DNA of 64,000 bases from Lichina pygmaea (Eukaryota > Ascomycota > Lichinomycetes > Lichinales > Lichinaceae): the NCBI GenBank assembly GCA_963422465.1, contig OY730171.1:2666001-2730000 (forward strand), written 5' to 3'. The notes beneath the pieces are model-generated. The model saw only the letters and a program-made list of their open reading frames with translations, had not been told where the DNA came from and made no database searches. The stretch's first letter is position 1; each line of letters begins with the position of its first letter. Of the stretch, positions 32,386 to 43,787 are shown in pieces. Both the position numbers and the translations under genes were made by a program.

Positions 32386-33666
32386 TCAAAGGCCGGCTTC
32401 GACGTCGAGGTTCCAGTCCATGGGTCCGTCGTCTCCGTAGCGCGTCCGCAGCCAGTCGTTGGTCTTCTTGAAGTGGCCGCAGGTGAACTGTCCGCGGCGA
32501 AAGAGCAACGGTGAGATGGGTTGACGAATGGGGCTTGATGTTGGATGAAAGACGGTGGGACGGGAGTGGGTGTAGGGAACAAAAGAGAGACGAGACTGCT
32601 TACGAATCCTCTGCTGGCGCTCAACGGACTCGGGTGTACGCTCTGCAGGACGAGATGCTTGCGGCGATCGACCTTGGCGACGCGCTTCTGCGCGGGCGAG
32701 CCCCAGGCGAGGAAGACGACGCCGCGGGGGCGCAGGCGGGCGACGACGTCGATGACCTTCTGGGTGAAGCGCTCCCAGCCCTTGTTGGCGTGGCTGTTCG
32801 CCTGGTGGGCCCGCACGGTGAGGCAGGTGTTGAGCATGAGCACGCCGCGGTCGGCCCAGGGCGTCAGCAGGCCCGTGTTCCTCGGCGGCGGCCGGAACGA
32901 GCCGTAGTCGTTCTTGAGCGCCGTGTACATGTTCCGCAGCGACGGCGGCGCCGGCGTCGGCGGCCGCACCGAGAAGGCGAGCCCGTGCGCCTGGTTCACG
33001 TTGTGGTACGGGTCCTGTCCGACGATGACCGCCTTGACGCTGGGCAGCGGTGTGTGGCGGGACCTGAAAGGTGTCTTTGTCAGTCGTGCTTCCTTTTCTA
33101 GGGAAAGAGAAGAAAACAAAAAAAGGAACAGGGTGGGGAGGTGGATCATGTGGTGAGATGTTCCCAGAGCGGATCGAGAGGGATCTTAATCACCAGGAAT
33201 ACACATTTTCCATGGCCGGAAAGACCGTCTCGCCATTCTCGCGCTCACGCTTGAGGAAGCGCTTGAGCTCGAGGAACGACGGCGTCAAGATCTCGTCCGT
33301 CAGATGGGCCAACCACGATTCGTGCAGCGTGTCGATCTCGAGCTTCAACAGCTCTCGTTGCTCCGAGCTGAGCTTGGCCACCCATCTGTCCTTGTTGAAC
33401 TTGCTTGTCGCTGGTGCTAGGAACGACGCTGGTGCTGCTGCTGGTGCTGCTCCCGGAGCAGCGGCGCTAGCTTGAGTGGTGGCATTGTCGTCCGTGGACG
33501 CCGTCGTCGCCGTCGACGTTGACGTCGGCACCGGCACAGAAGACGACGAATCCCCAACGGTCTTCTTCGGCGCCCCGAAGAAGGCCGTGATACTCCCGTC
33601 GGCTTTGGGCTTCTTTGCTTCGGCGGCCGCGAGCTCGGTGGCTTTGCGCTTCAAGACGCTGGACAT
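32386..33666 (-). CDS. UNG1: Uracil-DNA glycosylase (family 1), 3 exons
   Basis: Removes uracil from DNA to start base excision repair, in nucleus and/or mitochondria. Exons 33666-33194, 33063-32604 and 32487-32386 join in frame to 344 residues. The catalytic loop GQDPYH is in exon 2; the minor-groove loop HPSPLS lies near its end; exon 3 gives the family-typical [15 protein letters not shown]. The first intron splits the Trp codon of VYSW-SRHTPL. The N-terminal 80 residues are low complexity (Ala/Ser/Thr) and contain [11 protein letters not shown], which resembles a PCNA-interacting motif but lacks the usual Gln. It is followed by the conserved [17 protein letters not shown]. Confidence 0.95.
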
Positions 33667-34389
33667 GTTGGAGCAGGGTAGGTTGCCCTAAGCTCTACGA
33701 GCTTACAGCCGGTGTGCTACGGCCGGTAAGATGAGATGTCGTACGTCGGCGAAAGTACTGTGAGCGCACGGTACCAGTGGCATCGTATGTTTTATGTGTG
33801 AAGGTGCTGGAACGGAGATAACCTACAAGTGCTCCACCCGGATACGCGTCAGAGGACCAATGGTGGACGCGTTACGGAGGCGCGTGCGCGTGGCTTCGAC
33901 ACGTACCGTGCGCCAAGTGTTTTTCTCGCGAGACGCGACAAGGTTCTGTCAAGCCGGGACTACTCGAATTACCGGTACGGAGTGGAGAGCTACCCGAGAC
34001 CACGACCACGACCACGACCGACGGGAGACGCGGGAAGGGACCAGAGGAAGAAGGAAAGATTGGTTGGACGGGTGAATGAGGGGACATCATCGTGTAGACT
34101 ATCGTGTGTAGGGACATGTGTAGGTATGCTCCTGAGCAAAGGATGCTCCGTAGAGCCATTCGGATTACGGGACGTATGTAGATCGATCGAGTTTCCATGG
34201 TATCGCTCGTGCGCCGCCCCTCGCCATGCATTGATCGGAATCAGTCGTCGGAAAAGAAACCACCTCGGTCCTCCGTCATCGTAGCAACTCTCGGAAATCT
34301 CGTCGTGCGGAGCGTCGAACGGTACGGACGAGACGGAGAGGTGAGGGGTGATACGAGGTGCGAGCGGTGGAGCACCGGCTGATGAGATA
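33667..34389. other. Intergenic between UNG1 and TAF1, no gene seen
   Basis: Promoter side of UNG1 and 3' flank of TAF1. Contains a short GACCAC repeat near 33997-34019; nothing else recognised. Confidence 0.5.
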
Positions 34390-37300
34390 TCAGGCGGCTG
34401 GCGGACTGCCTGCGCCGCCTGCGCCGTTGCGACCCGCTTGATTCTCCGAGTTCGCCGTGCCGTTGAGCATTGGGCAGAGTCTGATCGATGAACCTCAAGT
34501 CAGTTACTCGCAGGCGGACCGGGCGTTACCAAGGACGCCCAACGACGAGACGAGACGTGAACCCACTTCTTGTTGGTCTTGATGTGACCGACCTGGCCGC
34601 AGTTGGCACACTTGCGCAGCGTCCCCGTCGCCTTGACATTGACCGCCGAGGGCGAGCCGGCTCCAGGCGAGGCCGGTGAGCCGGCCACCGCTTCTTGCAG
34701 GTTGAGCTTCTGCTTGTCGCGTGCGAGACGACGATCCTTGTTGCGCTCGAGACGCGCCAGTTCTTCCTCGAGCCTGCCACGGAACAACGGTCAGCGTCCT
34801 GGTCTGGCTTGTGCGGGTTCGGAGGAGGCGCCGATGGGACCCACCGCTTTCGCGCTCTTTTGTCCTGCTCCGCATCGCCGGTGGGCTTGAGGTCCGAGAG
34901 TCTGTCGCAGGTCAGCAACGAAAGCCAAAGCGTGCATGTGCCCCCTTTGCAGGGGCGATTGATAGATGGTAACGAAAGACGTACGTCATGCTCTCGGCCT
35001 CCATGGCGTGACGCCGTCTCAAGTACTCCCGAATGACGCGAGGATCCCGGACGACCTCGGTGAGGCGCTCGACCTGACCGTCCTTCATGACGTCTCGGGT
35101 GATCCGAAGGACCTTGCCGCGCTGGCTGGCGATGCTGAACTTGCTGACTTGGCTCGCGCCGTCGTCGTCGCCGCGGAGAGGCGTGGCCGACGGGAGCGGC
35201 GCGTCGAGCCCGCTCCGTCCCGCTCCGGCTCCTGCTCCGTCGAAGAGGTCCTCCGCGGCGTCGGTCGTCTCTTCGTCGGCGTCCTCGTACGACGGCGGCT
35301 CCGACGCCGAGAGACTCTTCTTCTGCGCCTCCCAGATGCGCCGGATCGAGTCGTCGTAGGCCTTCTGTTGCTGTTGTACGTTGTAACTGTGCCCGCTGCT
35401 GTCCTTTATCTTGCGCGCGTCGATCTTGTCCTCGACGCTCTCGCCGAGCGCCTTGAACCCTCCCTTCATCGAGGTGCGGATGAAGCTGAAGGCCTCGCCG
35501 CGGCCCGTCGGGTCGCCTTCGCCGTGCAGCAGCACCATGGCCTTCCCTTGCGAGGCGCCGGCGAAATTCTTCGTCGTGTTCCACGGCGCGAGCTCCTGCT
35601 CCAGGCTCTGTCCCTCCTTGTTGCCTCCGCCGACGCCGCCCCCGCCGCCACTGGCCGGGACACCGTCTTCGTCGTCGCTCTCGTTCTCGACCTTGCCGTA
35701 CCCGGCGTCCTGCAGGTGCTGAAGGCCGACCTGCGAAGCCTCGAGCAGACACACGTCCTCGGGCTTGATCATGGACTGGATCTTCTCCGGGTCCGGGATC
35801 GTCTCGCCGGTCCTCATCTCCCATTCCTTGTGCTCCCGGTTGAACTGCATGAACTCCTTCAGCTTCTGCCGGTTTTGCATGTCGGTCGAGTCGGGGAAAT
35901 GCTCGGTGATCTCGGCGACGCTGACCCGGTGGTCTTCGTTCTTCCTGAGCTTGCGATAGGCGATCATCTTCAGCCGCGTCTTCGACACCGTCGTCACCTT
36001 TCGAGCGTGAGGCCCGGGCACTTCCGTGACGGGGAACTGCTGGCCGACGACGTGCAGGTTCTCGATGTTTCTCAGGCACCAGCGCGCACCGTCGGCGCCC
36101 GTGGTGCTGCGGATGACGAGGAAGTCGGTGTGCGGAGCGTCCTGCCTGAAGACCGGCGCTCGGAACATGCCGTTCTGGACGGCCGGCACGGTTTCGCCCG
36201 GGTCGACGTGGCCGAACGGATGGAAGGGACCTCGATCCTCCGGCAGGAGAACGGTCGTCTCCCCGATGTCCAGCTTCGGTCGCGCCTTGTCGTCCTTGTT
36301 CTTGCGGCGATAGTAGTTCGTGAGCCGGCTGCCCATGCCGAAGTTGGACAGCATCGTCGGGTACTCCTCGGAATACTCCAACAGCATCATGCTGGAGTTG
36401 TCCGCGAGGGAGAGGTCCTTCGCGGTCTGGAAGATTGCCTTCGGGTCCTTGTCCTTGAGATGCTTCCGCTTCACAAACGCCGGCGGCGAAAAGGTGGCCT
36501 CGACGTCGGGCGTGAAGTCCACCAACGGTCGATGGAACGCGCGAGCCTCGTGCCTGGCCAACCTGACCTTGTACTTCTAGGGTGTAAGCAGAGAAACGGA
36601 GAGGGAGGGGCGACGGGCCGGCACTTACAAAGGGATACTGAAGTCTCAGGGCCGGCATGCTGTGGTCGACGACGACTTCGCTGAGCAGACCGCGAACCTT
36701 GTTCTGATGATTTTCCTTCAGAAGGTTGTATGCTTCGTCGTTGGAGATGTTGTAGCGTCGAAGCAGCCTCGCGGTGACGGTCGAGTTTTCGGTCTGCGTC
36801 GTGCCTGCGCCTTCTCGCGAGCGTTTCTGAGATGCCGCACTTGGCTGCTGTATGTCGACCAGTAGTTGCGGGTCGTTGAGATCGAGGACGACCCGTCTTG
36901 CAAGCTGCGCCGTCGCGCGTTCGGGATCGTCGAAGGACGGGAGATTCCATCGCGGAACGGAGTTGGCGTCGAACGTAGAGAGTCCAGTCTTCTGCCTCTG
37001 CGGCCTTCATGTCAGAGATGGTGCCTCAAGCCGGGTTGCATCTGTCGAGACCGCCTGTGCCGGTAGCTTCTGCTTACCTTTGTCGCTGGCGCGCCGAGTG
37101 CCCTTTCCATTTCAGCCTCGAACTCTCCGTAAAAATCGTCCTCATCGGTCGACCTAGGGCTGGGCACGTTCGCCTCGGGCTCCGAGATGTCCCTGTCGAG
37201 TACAGCATCCCAGTCCTCACAGATCATCTTGATCTCGTCCCAGGTGACGTTTCCGATCCTCTCTCCCTCGACGCCGTCGTCAAGTTCCATCTGCTCGTCG

Positions 37301-38106
37301 GCCGAGTCCTCTTCCGATTCCCTCGGAAGGGTGAGGATCAGACCCTTCTGGGCAGCCTCAATCCCCAGCTCCCGCCTGGTCGGTCGTGCCGGACCATACG
37401 ACTTGAAGATCTGCTCCTGATCGGGCTCTAGGTCGAGGCTGATCTTGTTGGGCTGCAGAGACTTCGGCGGCTTCAACGGTACCTTGGCAAGGTAATGGGC
37501 TTTCTTTGGAGGCAATAGATCGATGAATTTGGGCCGCTCGTCGCGCCGAAACTTTGGCCACATCGCCGAGAGCGCCTCCTCGGGGTTCTCGGGAGGCGCG
37601 GGCGGAAGCAGAAAGTCATGATCTGGGCCTGAGTCGAGAGGGCGGTCGACCTGGGTCGCCGCGAAATCCTGGGTGTCGGTACCGGTAGTAATCTCATCGG
37701 CCAAGCCAAGGGCCACTTCCAGGTCATCGCTGACCGGGGGAGGCGGGTCGCTCAGACCGTGGGATTGGTCCACCGGCGATGACGGGACGCCACCGAAGAG
37801 ATCATCCAGGTCGCAGTCGTCCTGCGCGGTGGAGCTCGTATCTGGAGGTAGAGATTCCTGCGTATCCTTCCCATCGTGTGAAGCGGCAGCTCCAGGACTC
37901 TTGAGAGGTGGGAGAACATCGTCCTCGTCCTCGGCCAGGTCATCGTCGGCGATGTCCTCGAAGTCGATCGCGTTGTCCGCCTTCTCACCTGGCTCAAGTT
38001 CGCGGGTCAGAAAGTCAAGCTTGTTCTGTGAAGTAGGGTCAAAGTTCAAGAGTCTCTCGATATTCAGGTCGTCGAGCTCCTCCTGAGCGTCCATGGAGTG
38101 GGGCAT
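34390..38106 (-). CDS. TAF1: TFIID subunit TAF1, 6 exons
   Basis: Scaffold subunit of TFIID at RNA polymerase II promoters. Exons 38106-37078, 36997-36629, 36576-34985, 34901-34845, 34773-34567 and 34480-34390 join in frame to 1,114 residues. The N-terminus is acidic (DFEDIADDDLAEDEDD), suitable for TBP binding. The conserved core follows: RYNISNDEAYNLLKENHQ, MGSRLTNYYRRKNKDD, LLPEDRGPFHPFGHVDPGE, APHTDFLVIR. Near the end are LEEELARLERNKDRR and the TAF1-type knuckle CANCGQVGH, then KLCPMLNGT. No bromodomain, as in yeasts, where Bdf1 supplies it. An alternative start at 38094 (MDAQEELDDLN) is equally possible. Confidence 0.95.
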
Positions 38107-38630
38107 CTTGAAAGCGATCCTGGGCCGAAACCCTCTCGTGCTGATCCGAGAGGGTTTACCGCATATGCTTGAGAGGTGACATGCGCATGGAGAGAGATGT
38201 GAGTAGAGACCTGGAATGAAGATTTATACGAGGAGGTCAAATGTAGGCAGCAGTGCTGGATATGTTGGGGAGAGGGGGATGTGTCAATCGTCGAAGTCGC
38301 GGCTATTCTCGGTGACTACGTTCCCATTGAGGCCTCCTTTGAGAGTTTAGAATCACGTGATACGGCATTGTACCGGAAGATTACCCGCCGGTGGCGCCAC
38401 AGGGCTGATTGATCAGTAACTAGCGACAAGTGATTGATGCTACGGCACTCAAGCAGCACTACGTCACGCGCGTCCAGAAGTGATTGTAGTTTGGCATTAA
38501 TATCGATCTACCTATCTATATTCACAACGCGTCCTCTGAAAGATAGAGCATCAAGTTCACGACTATGCTAGAAAGGGTCCGAAATACGCGCAAAGTGCCT
38601 GATGTGCGTGGCAGGACGTCAGCAGTTGGA
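38107..38630. other. TAF1 promoter region
   Basis: No gene. CACGTG at 38354-38359, about 250 bp upstream of the TAF1 start, within AATCACGTGAT. The right end is the 3' flank of TGS1. Confidence 0.5.
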
Positions 38631-39487
38631 TTAGCCGCGAGCGCAGTACGAATCACCCACTTTACCAGCTCCCCGCATGCAATAGTGAGTGGCTCTGGCC
38701 TTCTGACCTTCGGGGACCAAAGCAGCCAGCTGCCTCAGGTCGGAGGTTCTAGGTAAGTAGAGCACCATGAGATCCGAAACCTTCTTCAGGAGACTGTGGA
38801 CCTGCTGCAACGAATACGGCTGCATCGTATGGAGGTTGAAGACCTCGTCACAGCTGTAGCCCGGACCTACGTGTACAGTCAGCTCACAGATCGTTGCGCC
38901 GTCGAGCTCTCTCGCACCTACCTCCCCACGGTGGGCTGGCGAAGACCACCGACTGCTTCCGAATCTCGGCCGGGAGAGAAGCAAGTATATCGAAACAATC
39001 GCCTTGCCGCCACTCAATCTGATGCTCCACTCCGTATATGGATGCGTTATGTCTGGCACATGTTACAGCGTGGGCGTCTTTCTCGATGGCTAGTATGCGT
39101 GCCCATCGATTGGATCTTGCAAAGGCAATGGTGTTCCCTCCTGCGCCAGCAAAGACATCGACCAGGATCGTCTTGTCCCCTGGAGTATGACGTGCCAAGT
39201 GATCGGCCACTCCACTATCCCACCATCAGCAGCGCCACGTTGCTTGCTAGCTCAGAGCGTTACTTGGCAATGGGCTCTGGCGTGACGCCAAACCATGCGT
39301 CGTCGGTCATCCATATGCCTTCATCGTATCGACGAAAGATGCTGTGACGCTGCTCCCAGTATCTGTTCCTAGTTATCAGCCTGTCCGTAGTGGTTGCCGC
39401 CGAAACTCACTTTTGCACATCCCATGGCACCTCACCAATGTTCGAATAATGATGGCATCCGAATGGAGGGGTTTCGTCGAGCTCCAT
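38631..39487 (-). CDS. TGS1: Trimethylguanosine synthase, 4 exons
   Basis: Converts the m7G cap of snRNA/snoRNA to 2,2,7-trimethylguanosine in nucleus/nucleolus, using S-adenosylmethionine. Exons 39487-39411, 39362-39264, 39214-38922 and 38866-38631 join to 234 residues. Order: CHHYSNIGEVPWDVQKYWEQR; GIWMTDDAWFGVTPEPIANGV; the SAM-binding VDVFAGAGGNTIAFA; the catalytic SPPWGGPGY (split by intron 3); then SDLMVLYLPRTSDLRQLAAL. The short N-terminus is like that of yeast Tgs1, without the long animal extension. The exact start is not certain because the frame stays open further upstream. Divergent from GRASP across 369 bp. Confidence 0.93.
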
Positions 39488-39856
39488 CGTCTTGTCGTGG
39501 TTGCAACCCCGATTGTGCTGTAGATTGTCTTTTGATGCAAAGTGGCGCACCCCAAACAAAGGCCAAGAAAGTCGTGCCTAAAGTGACATACAATAGTCGT
39601 CCCTCAATACCACGGCCAAGCTCCTGAATACCAGGCTCTGATCCAAGCACCTGTCGTGGGTGATTTGCCTCGGACAGAGAAAGATCTTGATTCTCTCAAT
39701 AGACAACTGAAACGACGCCATAAGGTCAGAACTGCAGGATTTGTTGTCTCCAGGCTGGTTTGGAACCAAAACATACATTCCAGGAAACAGAACGAAACAG
39801 ATCCATGACACGGCTCCAGATAGTCGACCTCTGACCAACCCTTCAACCCAAGAACC
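39488..39856. promoter_or_regulatory. Shared divergent promoter of TGS1 and GRH1
   Basis: The 369 bp between the two start codons. I see no clear TATA box; the region is AT-richer than the genes around it. Co-regulation is possible but not shown. Confidence 0.4.
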
Positions 39857-41117
39857 ATGTTCGATGCGCTCAATAGGTTCATATCTCGACTGGACGAGTC
39901 CCAGCCACAAAGCTCCAACAACCACGATGGTTACGGATTCCAGGTGTTGCACAACAAAGACTCGAACGTGCCCATCGAGCCATGGTTCGACTTCATCATA
40001 GGGATCAATGGCAGACGAGTGGTGGGCGTTCATTGCGTCTTGCTCAGCCCGGCATTCGTAGTGCCGTAAGGTTGACCATACCTTCTCTTTGCCAGGACTA
40101 TCCAGATCCACCTCTCTTTGCTCAAGAAGTCCGCAATTGCGCCGGCGCGTCGGTGACGCTCGGGGTATGGAGCGCCAAGGTGCGAGACGACCGGGTTGAG
40201 CCTCTTCAGCACCGGTGCTGACAGGAGATTTCTAGGGCCAGCGTATCCGGGAACTCCAACTGCTGGTTCCAAAGGACCCGCCGTCGCTGGGCCTGGCCCT
40301 ACAATGGACCTCGATCACAAGCACGCAGGAAGTCTGGCACATTCTAGACGTGGCGCCAGACTCGCCAGCCGAACAGGCTGGATTGCTTCCTTACGGAGAC
40401 TACATTATCGGTACACCGGAGGGGATTGTTCGTGGCGAAGCCGGCATGGGCGAGCTCATCGAGGATGTACGTAGCGACGACCCTCTCTATCCTGCGGGAT
40501 TATGACACGTACCGCTGCTGAGATTCTTCTGGCAGCATCTCTCTCGTCCTCTCGAGCTGTACGTCTACAATCATGAGTACAATCTGACCCGGCCCGTCAC
40601 GATCACGCCGTCTCGAAGCTGGGGTGGATCGGCCGCGCTGGGCTGCACCCTCGGTTATGGTGCGCTCCATCATCTTCCGGCTCCGCTGCAAGAGCCTCCT
40701 CAAGCGCCAGGCGAGACGCTGTTCGAGGCCGCGACCTTTGAAGTCGAGGGCGACGCGGCCCGGTCTGCCTTTGTCCCGGCTTCCTCGATCGCTCCTCCGG
40801 GATCTTCGCAGTCGCCTCTGCCAGCTGCAGAGTTCCTGGTGCCAGCGAACCAGCCGAACATGGCTCCGCCGCCGTCGGCGGGGCGCACGGCATCACCGTC
40901 GACGCACAAAGCGGGAAGAAGAGCCAGAGCGGTACATGGCCTGAGCGCGGACCGCGCGATGGACGAGTATTTTCAGGAAGGAGAAGCCAAGAGCCGTGAG
41001 ATGGACAATGCACCGTCGCCCGTCGGGGGAGCCAAAGGTGTACCTCCGCCGCCCAAGGCAGGTGGTGCGAGCCAATTGCCGTCGACCGAGCCGGCCTCAT
41101 CGGCTCCGGGGGAATAA
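39857..41117 (+). CDS. GRH1: Golgi reassembly-stacking protein (GRASP/Grh1), 4 exons
   Basis: Peripheral early-Golgi/ER-exit-site protein with two PDZ domains, involved in COPII traffic and unconventional secretion. Exons 39857-40021, 40096-40179, 40236-40466 and 40536-41117 join to 353 residues. PDZ1: YGFQVLHNKDSNVPIEPWFDFIIGINGR, then DYPDPPLFAQEVRNCAG. PDZ2: LGLALQWTSITSTQEVWHILDVAPDSPAEQAGLLPYGDYIIGTPEG and LYVYNHEYNLTRPVTITPS, SWGGSAALGCTLGYGALHHLPAP. The C-terminal 140 residues are Pro/Ala/Ser rich and disordered. There is no Gly2, so no myristoylation as in animal GRASPs; like yeast Grh1 it would use its N-terminal helix (MFDALNRFISRL). Confidence 0.95.
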
Positions 41118-41132
41118 TGGCAGCACAAGGGG

Positions 41133-41270
41133 CATTGTGCGTCTCTGAGGGGAGACAATGCGCAATTCAATGGGCGTTCGTCAAAGTGCATTGTCTCCTG
41201 CCCTTTGTTGGTCGGCCATTGTCTGAGTCTGAGGCCGATCACACTCGCCGTCATGTTGCTAAGCACAATG
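41133..41270. promoter_or_regulatory. Five CATTGT/ACAATG sites upstream of the Cys-rich gene
   Basis: CATTGT or its complement at 41133, 41155, 41189, 41217 and 41265. This is the core recognised by HMG-box factors (Ste11/Rox1/MAT-HMG type). Two copies form the inverted repeat GGAGACAATGC / GCATTGTCTCC. A TATA box (TATAAAAAA, 41316-41324) follows 76 bp before the ATG at 41392. Confidence 0.5.
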
Positions 41271-41391
41271 CCTGACGCAGAGACGAACATGGCAGCGGCG
41301 GACCAAGGGATCGTCTATAAAAAAGGGTTCCGACGCGGCAGGTAGAAGAGCAGACAACCACAGACATAGACACATACAAGCAACATCGACC

Positions 41392-42183
41392 ATGTGTATC
41401 CACTACTGTCAAGACTTTGCATGCGAGTGCCGGCAGTTCGCCTGCGAAACCGAGCTCTGCGAGCGTTGGCAAGCGGGTAGCGTGTTCTGCAATCTCGACG
41501 AGCGGAAGAACTGCTACACGAAGTGTCCGCGATGCTGGGCAGGCAAGTTGGCTACGTCGACGGAGGAGGCACGGAAGGCCTTGGACACGTTCGAGGACAC
41601 GCAAAACGCGCTGCTCGCGGCCGTCGACGACGGGGACATGAGCAGCTTCCACGAGGCGCTGAGGGCCGCGAAGAAGGAGCTCGCGGCCGGGGCCGAAGTC
41701 CGGCGCGACCACCTACAGAAGATGTCGGCCCTGACCCTGGACATGGACAGGCTGGTCGAGAGCATCAACCACGGCGGGGAGGAGGACTGGGAGCAGTCGC
41801 GCTGCTCGCGCCCGTCGTTCTGGGCTGATGACAGCGACCAGGACAGCTTCGATGGCTCGACTTTCGACGACAGCGAGTTCGAGGGCGAGTCCGCCGTCGG
41901 TTCCGACGAGGCTGGCTCGTCGTCCTGCCCGTCCTCCGCGTTCTCCGTCTTCTCTGCCTCGGACGACTCGGACGACTCTGACAGCACTTCCAGTTCCGGC
42001 GGAGGTGTTCCGGTTCTATACGTCGACGACGAGCACTACGCCGCGTCGTCCGAGTACTCCTCCGACGACTCGGACGACTCCGACACCGGATCCGACGTCG
42101 TCCGACAGGTACGGGTCGCATACATCGACGACGACTACCACTACTACAGCGACTACTATTTCGACGACGATGACGACATATAA
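41392..42183 (+). CDS. Cys-rich N-terminus / acidic Ser-Asp tail protein, 263 residues
   Basis: Single exon with a good TATA box 76 bp upstream. Residues 1-50 have eleven cysteines (MCIHYCQDFACECRQFACETE..., ending CYTKCPRCW), which could bind zinc or form a disulfide-rich fold. Residues 55-125 are predicted helical (EEARKALDTFEDTQNALLAAV...ALRAAKKELAAG). The rest is a very acidic Ser/Asp/Tyr tail (SDDSDDSDTGSD, YYSDYYFDDDDDI). No signal peptide, so probably intracellular. I recognise the general fungal type of short Cys-rich start but no named family. Confidence 0.8.
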   Translation: MCIHYCQDFACECRQFACETELCERWQAGSVFCNLDERKNCYTKCPRCWAGKLATSTEEARKALDTFEDTQNALLAAVDDGDMSSFHEALRAAKKELAAGAEVRRDHLQKMSALTLDMDRLVESINHGGEEDWEQSRCSRPSFWADDSDQDSFDGSTFDDSEFEGESAVGSDEAGSSSCPSSAFSVFSASDDSDDSDSTSSSGGGVPVLYVDDEHYAASSEYSSDDSDDSDTGSDVVRQVRVAYIDDDYHYYSDYYFDDDDDI

Positions 42184-43787
42184 GTCCTGACGCGTCGCAA
42201 GACTCTTTCCAACAGCCGATCAGCTGCGACGTCGAGTACGACGGCGAGTCCAACGGTGGGTCGTAAGTCTGAAAGGTGAGTCTGAAAGGCGGGTCCGACG
42301 GCGGGTCCGACGACATAGTCCCACAGCGCTCGCGCTGTGAAGAGGTAAGGTAAGAAAGAAGGTAGGTGCAACGTCCGCACCGGCCCTCTCATTTCTCGCA
42401 TGTTTTGTTGCTCTGTTGTTCCTTCTACTCTCACGCTCTTTTCCTGATCTACATGTCCGGCCATCTATGCAGCCATCTACGCAATCTAGCACAGTCTTTT
42501 CGGGTTTCGTCTCTTTGTCCGAAGTAAGATGACTATACCTCCGTACGAGGGTACCGTACTATTAGCAAGCAAGCACGCACGCAAGAATGTAACGCTGTCT
42601 TTTTCCGACGCAACATCATCCAGTCCAGTCCAGTCCAGCTCCCCTCTTTCTCATCATCCGTACCTCTTCCGTTCATCTGATAAGTCACGGTCAGTAGACT
42701 TCTCTTCCCGATCCTTGTTTTCCAATCCTTTTTTTTTTTCCAAAACTCTTTTGCACTCCTTTCATCGTAGTTGGACTGCATCGCCATAGAGCTGTCGTTA
42801 GGTTCTGTACGAGTAGTACCGGTATGGTACGCAGCATCAAGCTGCGTCTCTTACATACGGTACATGCTCATCTGATCTGATCTGATCTGAATTGCTGTAT
42901 ATTGCATTTTGAGTCAGGCCGTGCGGTGTTGCTACCGAAAAAATAAAGGTGAACAATGAAAGCTGCCCCTCAAGTTGCGATGGTTTTATCCAGTGATTGA
43001 TCAGAGCTTAGGTACGGAAGTACGTGTCAGTTGTCAGCCCTATCGGGCTGGCAGTATCATGTGCACTTCCGGCTCAGTGGCGGCTGAACCCACCACCATA
43101 GTCACCACCGCCTACAGTATTGTCGAACGATCAGCCTGCCTGTCAGCGTGCGGGCGTCGGTGTTGTACGGAAAACTTCCCAAGCAGCGAAAGACCTCTCA
43201 ATTCTCTCTGTCGCTACGGCCGTGCGCATCTACCGTAATATGCAGGATGATTCTCTTCTCGCCTGATCTCGACTCCAGCAGCGAGTGCCCTGCTCAGCTA
43301 CCATGGCATGCGTGGCTGTGTAGGAGTATGTACGTACTGTACGTACAGTATCGTGCTACGAGGGTGCCGACCTCCACTCGTAAGTTGGCATCTTTCAATT
43401 CATGTGCCGCTCTATGCGCAAGTGCCAGGTTGCGTCAGTAGCTCCTGGATACCTCGTCGTACATCGTCAACGAAACGTGATTATCCTTGGAAGAAGAGGA
43501 AGAATAAATGGACCATGTCCTTGACTGATACCCAGCATGCCAATCATCCCCGAAAGTGATCCGTGTGAAGATGGCAGTAACGTTAGTAGAACAACCAAGT
43601 TAATTACTAGAGAACAACAACAAGGACGGTCGAGTGTGGTACTTTGGTATCCGGGTAAGTGACTAAGAGATTCCATCGTGATTATACATTCTGTCAAGCA
43701 CGAAATGCCCTCCCTCCCAGTCCGGCGTCCTGCGTTCCCAAGGCAAAAGGCAAATGAATGGGCGTCTTCACTGGAACAACAAACACC
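42184..43787. other. Intergenic 1.6 kb, no gene seen
   Basis: Contains GGTGAGTCTGAAAG/GGCGGGTCCGAC short direct repeats near 42270-42310, GTACGAGGGTAC at 42543-42554, a variant at 43355-43366, tandem CTGAT units near 42870-42892, and tandem GTCCA units near 42621. The end is the 3' flank of PDI. Confidence 0.5.

Noticed and set aside
34526-36658. 710-codon minus-strand ORF
   Set aside because: Shifted frame over TAF1; composition Arg/Gly/Ala without family motifs.
34966-36684. 572-codon plus-strand ORF
   Set aside because: It is the exact antisense of TAF1 exons, which are conserved and spliced on the minus strand; long antisense frames are expected in this GC-rich coding DNA.
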